Shown here one piece after another: positions 35,863-43,238 of a DNA stretch of 64,000 nucleotides. The translations under genes were made by a program, and so were the position numbers. Below the pieces are notes generated by a model, which saw only the letters and a list, made by a program, of their open reading frames with translations, was not told the DNA's origin and searched no databases. This stretch comes from Echinicola jeungdonensis (GTDB taxonomy: Bacteria > Bacteroidota > Bacteroidia > Cytophagales > Cyclobacteriaceae), in the NCBI RefSeq assembly GCF_030409905.1, contig NZ_JAUFQT010000001.1, positions 124,001 through 188,000 on the forward strand, written 5' to 3'. Every line of letters begins with the position of its first letter. Position 1 is the stretch's first letter.

Positions 35863-36722
35863 GTAGTTGCTGTTATTCGACTACAAGGCTAATAACTTAT
35901 CATGGAAAGTGGCCCAATGACCTCCGGTACCAAACAGCTCGGGAATCCTAAAATGGCCCAGTGACCTCCGGAAAACCGACTCTATTTTTGGCCCAGTGAT
36001 TCCCGGAATGGCTGGCCCGCTATCACCGTAAACCGTGGCCCAGTGACCTCCGTTTTAGACAGGCAAAACTGGCTACGGCCGTATCCATCGGGATAGGACT
36101 GCCTGTACTCTTCCCATAAAAGAGTTTTGGTCACCCCTTTGCGCTGGAGCTCTTTTTGATAATAAGCAAGGTTGGAGATAAAGTGTTCGTACCGGGGATC
36201 TTTGTAAGAAGGGTCCCCTGAAAGGAACTGTTTCTCAATCTCAGGTACCTCCATGGACAGGAGCTTCTCCGTCGTAAGCCCTGTTTTCTTATTGTTTTCC
36301 AACAGCTTGTCCAGCTTAAAAAGATAGCTCTTGACTGTGTTTTTGCTCATCTCCAGCATGCGGGCTATGGTTTTGATGCCCTTGCCCTGCTGCCGTAAAA
36401 TAATCATCTGCTTGATCTGACTCATCGGTTTTGGTTTACCTGCCATCGGATTATACTTAGCGGTTTCGAAAATGTCCGCTAAAAAACCAAAACCATTCCA
36501 TAGAGGGGTCAACTTGCTCCGGAATTTAAGCCTCAAAGGGGTCAGCTTGCTCCGGATTTAGCTCAATTTTTTCTTCAGGGGGTCAACATCCGCCGGAATG
36601 ACAGGCGATTCTGGCCCTTAAAGCCACTTTGGTACCTGAATAATTGCCTAATTCGGAGGGGTCAGTTTACTCCGGATTATCCATTCCTTACCAAAAAGAA
36701 TATCTTTTGAAATAATCCCTTT

Positions 36723-37440
36723 TTATTCAACCCCTAACAGGGTTGACTGAATTTCAACATCCTTATATCCCCGGGTTTCACCCAGGGTTAATATTATTGA
36801 AGCCTTAACAGGCTTCACAGTTAGGGATCCTTGACCTTCAATTTGGTATTTCAATTCTCAAAAAAGAGTGTGCAGGTTACCAATAAATAAACTACCATAG
36901 TATCCCCGGAATAATAATTGAAGCTTTAACTGGCCTCCCAGCCAGGGATCCTTGACCTTCATTTTGACATTTCAATTCTCAAAAATAGGCAAGCAGATCA
37001 CTAATATCATTGACTGCCCGAGAATCTACCGGTATAATTATTGAAACCTTAGCTGGCTTCACAACCAAAGGATCCTAGACCTTCATATTGACATTTCAAA
37101 TCTCAAAAATAGACAAGCAGATTACCAATATCATAAACCACCAAAGTAATTCCCAGTATAATTATTAAAACCTTAACAGTCCTCACAGCCACGGATCCTT
37201 AACCATCATTTTGACATTTCAATTCTCAAAAATAGGCAAGCAGATCACTAATATCATTGACTGCCCGAGTATCGACCGGTATAATTATTGAAGCTTTAAC
37301 TGGCCTCCCAACCAGGGATCCTTGACCTTCAATTTGGTATTTCAAATCTCCAAAAAAGGCAAGCAGATTACCAATATCATAGACTGCCCGAGAATCTACC
37401 GGTATTATTATGGAGGCCTTAACAGTCTTCACAGCTGGAT
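36723..37440 (-). repeat. Right copy: three-hairpin repeat (C-B-A) plus tandem array of six ~123-bp units
   Basis: This matches the block at 29955-30670 almost base for base, with only a few substitutions and a two-base insertion near 36758. Unit starts are near 36799, 36920, 37043, 37167, 37290 and 37413. The last unit diverges after the hairpin (GGCCTTAACAGTCTTCACAG). The two blocks are direct repeats about 6.77 kb apart. They were only about 1.5 kb apart before the IS21 insertions. The 76-residue open frame across the units is a by-product of the repeat and not a gene. Confidence 0.85.
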
Positions 37441-37523
37441 TTTTTTGTCCAGTCAAATGTATTCACTCCCCCTATTTGAAATGGGAATTGAATTCATTTA
37501 CAATTTGCTTTTTCGGGGGATTG

Positions 37524-38723
37524 TTATTGCGAAGACAATAAAGCTTGATTTGATTTTTTTAGAGGAGATGCCTGTTGGGGTAATTTGAGGGAGAGATAAA
37601 TCATAGCCAATGCAAAAATGGGGAAATAAAAGCTTTTCATCCGCATCATAATTCCCAGATTGCCCAAAATATTGGCATATAAAATTGAAATAAGAAAAAA
37701 TACAAGCATTCCAAATTTTAGAAAAAAAGGTAATTCGGACCAATTTTTTAATTGGAAACGGTACAATAAAAAAAGCAGGCCTAATAAATAAAATGCATTT
37801 TCACATGAGGCCATAAAAGAAAATGCATGATAAGCATCAAAAAACAATGGGCGAAACCAAAAAGTAAATAGTCTATAGGGTTGGGAATAAGCCTCCATAT
37901 TTACAGCCGAATCAACCCCAGGACCGGATAACAGGTTCAGCTGCCCATTAATAAGTTCAGGGATTCCCTGCCAGGTCAAATTTTCGACCCCGGAATAAAG
38001 CAAAGCCAGGGGAAGAAACCCTATTGCTAACCCTATTGCCAACAGAGATAATATTTTTCTCCTAAGGCCCTCCCTTCTCCATTCCAGAAGCCCTACCAGG
38101 CCGAGTGCAAATAACAGTATCCAACCCAGATAGGGCCTTACCATGATCAAAAATAGAAATGCAACAAGCCCAAGCAAATAATGCTTTGAAGGGCTATTTA
38201 AAACAAATAATAATGCTGCCACACCCCAAAAGCAAAGGGCTTCTTTCCCCACTCCGGCTGTCCAGAAATGGGGATTGGGAAAGTAAAATATCAACAAAAT
38301 CCAAGGGAATACCCCCTTAGTGTATGGTTCAGGAAGAATTCTATATGCCAACTGATAAAGAAACCGCCAAGCCCAAAAACCTACCAAAGCATAAAGAAGA
38401 TTTCCGGTAAGAAAGCTCCAATTCAATATTTTATAAGGAATATAATTGAGGGTGTACATGAACAAATAACCCGGACCAAAAAAATCTCCCCAACTATCCC
38501 CATTAGGATCAGCCAATGGCCCACTTAGGTTCCAATAGCCCAGGCTGTCTCCCCCATTTTCCATGATGTACAGATAAAAAATAAAAGATAAACCGAGGTG
38601 ATAACCAAGGATTAACTGCAAATGAATGCCCCAGGGCTTGGGCATGTTTTCCTTTTTGGCCAGCCTGATATTGCTGTAAAAGGTGAATGCAATTAATAAT
38701 ATTATAACCAGGTATTGGGTCAT
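37524..38723 (-). CDS. Multi-pass membrane protein, putative polysaccharide polymerase (paralogue 1)
   Basis: A 399-residue protein with about ten membrane segments. No signature of a named family is obvious, but FWTAGVGKEALCFWGVA, GNLLYALVGFWAWRFL and MVRPYLGW recur, slightly changed, in the protein at 43239-44480, so the two are paralogues. Both have a GGDSLGYW/GGDSQGYW loop after the third segment. Large loops with conserved charged and aromatic residues in a polysaccharide cluster suggest a Wzy/EpsG-like polymerase. This is inference. It is the last gene of the cluster, next to the repeat block at 38785. Confidence 0.65.
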   Translation of the reverse strand: MTQYLVIILLIAFTFYSNIRLAKKENMPKPWGIHLQLILGYHLGLSFIFYLYIMENGGDSLGYWNLSGPLADPNGDSWGDFFGPGYLFMYTLNYIPYKILNWSFLTGNLLYALVGFWAWRFLYQLAYRILPEPYTKGVFPWILLIFYFPNPHFWTAGVGKEALCFWGVAALLFVLNSPSKHYLLGLVAFLFLIMVRPYLGWILLFALGLVGLLEWRREGLRRKILSLLAIGLAIGFLPLALLYSGVENLTWQGIPELINGQLNLLSGPGVDSAVNMEAYSQPYRLFTFWFRPLFFDAYHAFSFMASCENAFYLLGLLFLLYRFQLKNWSELPFFLKFGMLVFFLISILYANILGNLGIMMRMKSFYFPIFALAMIYLSLKLPQQASPLKKSNQALLSSQ

Positions 38724-38784
38724 TAATTTTTACTAGCTGTACTTTATTAATTCAAATGATGAAGGCCATCCCACACTCGCTACC

Positions 38785-39151
38785 CGTCACTGCGAGGAGG
38801 ACCAGAGGGAGGACGAAGCAGTCTCGACTTCGGTAGACGAGATTACCTGCCTACCGCAGGCAGGCTTCGCTCACCCTAAAGGGATTCGCTCGTAATGACG
38901 TCCTAAGGTGACAGTCCCGACTTCTTCAGACGTCACTGCGAGGAGGAACGATGCGGCAGTCTCGCCTTAGTAACACGAGATTGCTTCTCCCGGCCAACCG
39001 GGATCGCAATGACGTTATAGGATGACAGTCCCGCACTCCGAAAACCGTCACTGCTTTCCGCCTCAGGCGGAGAGGAAGTCCCGGCTTCGGCAGGCAGGCT
39101 TCTTTTCTGGCCCTTCGTCTCCGCTCAGGGACCAGAAAAGAAGCAATGACG
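38785..39151. repeat. CGTCACTGCGAGG/CTCGCAATGACG palindromic repeat array, three units
   Basis: Three units lie at 38785-38900, 38931-39014 and 39046-39151. Each opens with CGTCACTGCGAGG (or CGTCACTGC), has an inner GCAGTCTCG near its middle paired with CGAGATTGC, and closes with CGCAATGACG or a variant. The linkers between units are about 30 bases and also conserved (GACAGTCCCGACTTC). Units carry different inserted mini-palindromes, such as CCTGCCTACCGCAGGCAGG and CCGCCTCAGGCGG. Confidence 0.9.
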
Positions 39152-39176
39152 GAATTCGATGACATTCCCCTTAATC

Positions 39177-40388
39177 CTAAAATCCCTCCAAAGCCCTAAG
39201 GTAATCCGCTATACTTTTTTCCAAGGAAAAGTGCTCCATGGCAAAATCACGGATTCCTTCCTTTTCCATTTGAAAACCTTTTTTTGACCAGCATAGGGCT
39301 TTATCTACAAAACCTGCATCATTATGATCCAGAATATGGACAAAATCCAACCCATCCAAAAGATCTTCCACATCCCCTATTCCCCGGGAAACAATAGTAG
39401 GCAAGCCCATCATTAAATAATCCCCTAATTTAATGGGAGCAATTCCCTGCATACTTGGCTTTGGTTTACGGAGACAAAATGCCCTATCGGCAGCAGCAAG
39501 ATAGGAAGGGACATCCTTTGCAGCAACACTTTTACAAATCACATGTTCTTGCCAGTTGGCTGATATTTTCCCTTTTACAAATTCCAATTGTGGGCTTAGG
39601 ATTAAGAACATACTATTGGGGTTTTTCTGATAAAATGCAGTAAAAATTGCCCACATTTCCTCCCAGGCATATTGGGGGCCCAGACTGCCTTGGTAAACCC
39701 AAAGGGTAGTTTCTTCCTCCAGACCTAATGATTTCCTGATCTTTTCCCTTAACCCCTCTTGAAATGCCATTCCATTGGCATTCCTGCCATTGCTTACTTT
39801 ATAAAACTTATTCCGGTAAGCATCGCCCAAATTTCCCAGGTGAAATTCAATGGCTTTTTGGCTTCGGGTCAATACCCTATTGGCGGTTTGAAGCTGCAAT
39901 GTTTCCTGCTTCTTCAAAAGTTTATACTGAAAATCAGACTTTTTTAGCCCTGCAAAATCCAGGCGCTCCTCCAAAGGCAATCCATCAGCATCAAAAACAG
40001 TTTTAAATTTCCATTTTCTGAGCCAGGGCTTTAGCCGGTTGAGCATCCAGGCAGGCATGGTGCTCCGGGGCATCACCATATCTACCGGTTGGGTTTCCAG
40101 GTATTTTTTTAAAAAACGGGTTCCCCTTAACACCGTCAAATACGTTCCCAAAGCAGGGTGCGGATACCTTGCTATTCTGAAATGGGTGTAAACTATATCC
40201 AGTTTTGTTGATAAAACTTTAATTTCCCTGACCTTTTCCTTAGGAGCCCATGAAAATTGCAATACCTGGCAACGGTAATTGCCCCTTTCCTGTAAACCCG
40301 ATAAAATAGGTAGAAAAAGGCTTTCCAGGTAACTGGTACGATCACTGTCCCAGGTGATGAATAGGAGTTGGGTGGGTTTAGTGTTCAA
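39177..40388 (-). CDS. Glycosyltransferase (GT4-like, GT-B fold)
   Basis: A 403-residue GT-B protein. It starts MNTKPTQLLFITWDSDRTSY. The C-terminal half has LWVYQGSLGPQYAWEEM and FLILSPQLEF, then the donor-site region APIKLGDYLMMGLPTIVSRGIGDVEDLL. This keeps the general GT4 pattern, although the usual E-x7-E is modified. It is probably cytoplasmic or membrane-associated, adding one sugar to the surface polysaccharide. Repeat arrays flank it on both sides (to 39151 and from 40438), so it stands isolated from the contiguous cluster. Confidence 0.82.
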   Translation of the reverse strand: MNTKPTQLLFITWDSDRTSYLESLFLPILSGLQERGNYRCQVLQFSWAPKEKVREIKVLSTKLDIVYTHFRIARYPHPALGTYLTVLRGTRFLKKYLETQPVDMVMPRSTMPAWMLNRLKPWLRKWKFKTVFDADGLPLEERLDFAGLKKSDFQYKLLKKQETLQLQTANRVLTRSQKAIEFHLGNLGDAYRNKFYKVSNGRNANGMAFQEGLREKIRKSLGLEEETTLWVYQGSLGPQYAWEEMWAIFTAFYQKNPNSMFLILSPQLEFVKGKISANWQEHVICKSVAAKDVPSYLAAADRAFCLRKPKPSMQGIAPIKLGDYLMMGLPTIVSRGIGDVEDLLDGLDFVHILDHNDAGFVDKALCWSKKGFQMEKEGIRDFAMEHFSLEKSIADYLRALEGF

Positions 40389-40437
40389 TTTATATTGTAT
40401 TATTTAACTGGTATGTAGTGGGCCCGCCTACAGTAAA

Positions 40438-40688
40438 CGTCATTGCGAGGACGACCAGAAGGAGGACGCGGCAATCTCGTTCAGGACACGTCACTGCGAG
40501 GAGGAACGACGAAGCAGTCTCACTATTAAATGTGGATTGCCATGTCAAGCGAAGAAGTTAGGTTTCCCCAATTTGAGATTGCCTGCCTTCAGTAAACGTC
40601 ACTGCGATCCGCCTCAGGCGGAGTGGCAGTCCCACCGTAGAAAACGAGATTGCCTCGCTAACCCTAAAGGGATTCGCTCGCAATGACG
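40438..40688. repeat. Palindromic repeat array left of the GIY-YIG gene, nested units
   Basis: The array opens with CGTCATTGCGAGGACGACC at 40438. A second left arm (from about 40489) follows inside the first, and a unit with the CCGCCTCAGGCGG mini-palindrome (from about 40598) closes with CTCGCAATGACG at 40688. The order suggests units inserted into other units. Confidence 0.85.
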
Positions 40689-40717
40689 TTATTAGATAAC
40701 AGTCCCGACTTCCTACA

Positions 40718-41254
40718 CGTCACTGCGAGGACGGTCCCGATAGTTATCGGGAGAGGAACGTGGCAGTCTCATATTCAGAGGACAAAATCGAAATCCATTT
40801 CACCAATGATCAATTTAAAGTTCATCATATAAATCCTTCCATTCGGGATTGGATGAATTGATCAAATCCAACTTCTTTTGCCTACTTCCTGCTTTCAATT
40901 GTTTTTCCCTAGAAATTGCCTCCTCAATAGAATGAAAACTTTCAAAATATACCAATTTACTCAAGTGATATCTAAAAGAAAATGAGCTCTTGATTTCATT
41001 ATTCTTATGTTGATAAACCCGACTTTCCAATTTGGCCGTAACACCTACATAAAGCGTTGTATTATTTTTGTTTGTCATTATATATATACAACCTCCTTTT
41101 TTCATGGTACTTGGGTTTTAAAAAATGTCATTGATGATTGCCTACCTAGGTCTAGTCTCCGGTAGGTGAGATTGCCTGCCTACCGCAGGCAGGCTTCGGG
41201 GCATTCAATGGTTTATTTTGAAAAAACAACTTTAGTATGCCCCTCGCAATGACG
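40718..41254. mobile_element. Repeat unit with a GIY-YIG nuclease gene between its arms (putative autonomous element)
   Basis: A full left arm (40718-40770: CGTCACTGCGAGG, a CCCGATAGTTATCGGGA mini-palindrome, then GCAGTCTC) has no partner before the GIY-YIG gene. A full right arm (about 41168-41254: GAGATTGCCTGCC ... CCCCTCGCAATGACG) follows the gene start, with only a short AGTCTC stub before it. The gene therefore lies between the two arms of one 537-bp unit, where other copies have only a short loop. That it is an autonomous mobile unit is inference from this layout. Confidence 0.55.
40815..41105 (-). CDS. Solitary GIY-YIG nuclease-domain protein
   Basis: A 96-residue protein made of a single GIY-YIG domain, like the UvrC N-terminus or the UPF0213/YhbQ group. 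CIYIMTN gives the GIY-type strand with Y8. YVGVT (Y19-V-G21) is the YIG strand. R29 (ESRVYQHK) and the metal-binding Glu E67 (ISREKQLK) complete the active site. The KAGSRQKKLDLI helix is typical of the Bacteroidota subfamily. No other domain for DNA recognition is present. It is embedded in a cluster of palindromic repeats, inside one unit. It is probably an active single-strand- or structure-specific nuclease. The function is not known. Confidence 0.9.
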   Translation of the reverse strand: MKKGGCIYIMTNKNNTTLYVGVTAKLESRVYQHKNNEIKSSFSFRYHLSKLVYFESFHSIEEAISREKQLKAGSRQKKLDLINSSNPEWKDLYDEL

Positions 41255-41616
41255 TAGGAGAATGACGGTCTCGGCTTCGTAAACGTCACTGCGAGGAGGA
41301 TGCCGATAGTTATCGGGAGACGACCGCGGCAGTCTCATTTTCAGTAGACGAGATTGCCGCGCCCTTTTCTTGCCCTCAATCTATCGCAAAAGGGCTCACA
41401 ATGACGTTGAAAAAAGACAGTCCCGACTTCGTACACGTCACTGCGAGGACGACCAGTGGGAGGACGAGGCAGTTTCGTTCAGGACATGTCACTGCGAGGA
41501 GGAACGACGAAGCAGTCTCTCTTTTAAATGGGGATGCCATTTCAAGCTAAGCGATTCCGTATCCTGAATACGAGATTGCTTCAGTCGGCTCATTCTTCAC
41601 CTCCTTCGCAATGACG
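41158..41616. repeat. Palindromic repeat array right of the GIY-YIG gene
   Basis: The right arm of the GIY-YIG unit ends at 41254. Further units lie at 41284-41406 and 41436-41616. The first contains the CCGATAGTTATCGG mini-palindrome and a GCCCTTTTC/AAAGGGC hairpin. The second is nested: one left arm is followed by another (from about 41488) before a single right arm closes with CGCAATGACG. Confidence 0.87.
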
Positions 41617-41650
41617 TTGGAGAATGGCAGTTCTGGCTTCGAAAATATCC

Positions 41651-42718
41651 CTAGGCTTCCCCACTTAATTCCACCATCCAACCTTGGATCTTTTCCCAGT
41701 TTTTTGCTAAAGTATAATCCTCCTCCACCATTTTTCTTCCCGCTTTTCCCATTTTTTGCCTTAAGGTTTTATCTTCCATTAATGTGGATAAGGCATCCAC
41801 CCATTCCTCTTTGGAACCGGCCAAAAAACCATTAATCCCGGGTTGAACCACGGTTTTGTTCATCCCAATTGGGGATGCCACTACGGGCAAACCTGTGGCC
41901 ATATACTGGATCAGTTTATAGGCACATTTTCCCTGTTCCCAAGGAGAATGTTTTAAGGGCATAATGCCTATATCCAAAGCTGATAAATAATCAGCCTCTT
42001 TTTGTTCCTCCCAAACCAATTTTTCTTCCTTGCCACTAAAGCCAACACCCTCCCCATTGGCAATAATGGTCAGGGAAAATCCATGCTTTTCTTTCAATTG
42101 CTCAAGTGCAGGAAGAATCCCTTTCAAATACCTTAAGGTTGTTGGAGAACCTATCCAACCGATTTTAATCTCCCTTTTTCCATTAAGGTGGGCCGGATCA
42201 TAACGATTTAGGTCAACCGAGGTGGGTAAGATTTTAATATTTTTGGCACCGGCCACAGAAGCCCTTCGGGCCAAATAACTATTCCCCGCCCAAACCATGA
42301 AGCTGTTCTTCATTACTCTGTCAATTTTCTTCCCAAGCAATTTTCGAATCCTCGCTTGAGGGTGCTGATCATAATTGTGAAAGATCGCATCATCATAATC
42401 AACTATATAGCGGACTCCCATTCCCGCCCAAAACTTTTCCAACCAGGCCGGAAAAAAGGGAAACAATTCTTTTTCCAGGATCACCAAATCAAATTGTCTG
42501 GCCCTTAAGACCCAGCCAAACCTTCTCCAAAAGCATTTCCAAACATTTCCTTTGCTGATTTTTCTTTTATTATACAATTCCTCCAGGTAGATGTCATTAA
42601 AAAAAGGGGCTACTGTACATTGGTGGCCTGCCTTTTCCCAGAGGGGAATATACTGGTATGTTCTCAACCGACTGCTGGCGCCGGTCCTGGTATATTTGGG
42701 CAAAAAAAGGATTTTCAA
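41651..42718 (-). CDS. Glycosyltransferase family 4-type protein
   Basis: A 355-residue GT-B glycosyltransferase. The N-terminal domain starts MKILFLPKYTRTGASSRLRT, with the glycine-containing acceptor loop. The C-terminal domain has IGWIGSPTTLRYL, LSALDIGIMPL, then CAYKLIQYMATGLPVVASPIG as the donor nucleotide-sugar site and GKAGRKMVEEDYT near the end. A KxxW-type acceptor cannot be inferred. It is probably part of the polysaccharide pathway. Repeat arrays border it at both ends (to 41616 and from 42772). Confidence 0.87.
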   Translation of the reverse strand: MKILFLPKYTRTGASSRLRTYQYIPLWEKAGHQCTVAPFFNDIYLEELYNKRKISKGNVWKCFWRRFGWVLRARQFDLVILEKELFPFFPAWLEKFWAGMGVRYIVDYDDAIFHNYDQHPQARIRKLLGKKIDRVMKNSFMVWAGNSYLARRASVAGAKNIKILPTSVDLNRYDPAHLNGKREIKIGWIGSPTTLRYLKGILPALEQLKEKHGFSLTIIANGEGVGFSGKEEKLVWEEQKEADYLSALDIGIMPLKHSPWEQGKCAYKLIQYMATGLPVVASPIGMNKTVVQPGINGFLAGSKEEWVDALSTLMEDKTLRQKMGKAGRKMVEEDYTLAKNWEKIQGWMVELSGEA

Positions 42719-42771
42719 ATGGTTATTTGTTTTATGGTAATTGTTGAAGAAGCAGTCTCGACTTCGCTAAC

Positions 42772-43224
42772 CGTCACTGCGATCCGCCACAGGCGGAGTG
42801 GCAGTCTCATATTAAGAACACGTCACTGCGAAGAGGAACGACGAAGCAGTCTCAGCTTAGTAGTCGAGATTGCCGCGCCCTTTTCCTGCCCTCACCCTAA
42901 TGCAAAAGGGCTCGCAATGACGTTTTTAGATAACAGTCTCGACTTCGTACACGTCACTGCGAGGCGTTGCGGGGAATTGTGGGCAGGAAGCCGCGGCAGT
43001 CTCATATTTGGTAGACGAGATTGCTTCGGGGCACTCATCGGTTACTTTTAAAACAACACTTTTTTTTGCCCCTCGCAATGACGGATAAAATTGACAGTCA
43101 CGTCACGTCACTGCGAGGAGGAGGAACGACGACAAAGCAGTCTCGACTTAGAAACACGAGATTGCTTCAGGGCATTCAACGGTTACTTTTAAAACAAAAC
43201 CCTTTTTTGCCTCTCGCAATGACG
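42772..43224. repeat. Palindromic repeat array, three complete units and one left arm
   Basis: A left arm with GATCCGCCACAGGCGGA starts at 42772. Complete units follow at 42821-42922 (GCCCTTTTC hairpin), 42952-43083 and 43106-43224. The last two share a closing module, CTTCGGGGCA ... TGCCCCTCGCAATGACG (or a close variant), with ACTTTTAAAACAA between. The linker is about 30 bases where complete. Confidence 0.87.
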
Positions 43225-43238
43225 GTATTTGATGCTAA

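Larger units (their letters stand above)
33434..36061 (-). mobile_element. Inner IS21-family element, complete, inserted in the outer istA
   Basis: The element is 2628 bp long with ends TGTCTATTCCGGCGATGCTG at the left and, on the other strand, TGTCTAAAACGGAGGTCACT at the right. It is bounded by 5-bp direct repeats GGCAA (33429-33433 and 36062-36066). Multiple subterminal repeats of the type CCGGAGGTCACTGGGCCA occur: three at the left (33441-33510) and five at the right (about 35905-36055). This is the IS21 pattern of asymmetric multiple terminal repeats. Both istA and istB are intact, so the element could be active. Confidence 0.92.
32236..36446 (-). pseudogene. istA: istA of the outer IS21 element, split by the inner element
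   Basis: The 5' part (36446-36062) encodes MAGKPKPMSQIKQMIILRQQ with the helix-turn-helix segment (IKTIARMLEMSKNTVKSYL), up to GYGRSQFC. The 3' part (33428-32236) encodes HHLNQQDLARAKP and the DDE catalytic core (YIDFAGK, VPDNLKAAV, DKALVEN). Removing bases 33429-36061 rejoins them in frame as SQFC-HHLNQ, a 525-residue IstA. The 3' part has an open frame that begins within the inner element (to 33483), but it lacks the DNA-binding N-terminus. The original start at 36446 is chosen over upstream Met codons because it matches IstA length. Confidence 0.87.
31407..36682 (-). mobile_element. Outer IS21-family element, interrupted by a second IS21-family element
   Basis: The ends are inverted: GGATATTCCGGATGATATTG at the left and, read on the other strand, GGATAATCCGGAGTAAACTG at the right. 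Both lie between 7-bp direct repeats ATTCCTT (31400-31406 and 36683-36689), the target-site duplication in the RAYT gene. Subterminal repeats with the core TCCGG-N8-TTGACCCC or close variants occur twice at the left and four times at the right (about 36510, 36545, 36590, 36665), as expected for IstA binding sites. Without the inner element and one copy of its duplication the length is 2643 bp. Its istA is disrupted and its istB frameshifted, so it cannot move by itself. Confidence 0.88.

Noticed and set aside
37226..37456. A 76-residue frame with a repeated peptide (KASIIIPVD)
   Set aside because: It arises from reading through two ~123-bp units of a non-coding array. No start signal or family match exists and the left array copy does not preserve it.
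41370..41567. Small frames within the palindromic repeat arrays (also at 38926, 44742, 45104 and 45246)
   Set aside because: They share Cys/Arg/Glu-rich peptides produced by the repeat arms in either orientation and have no independent coding evidence.
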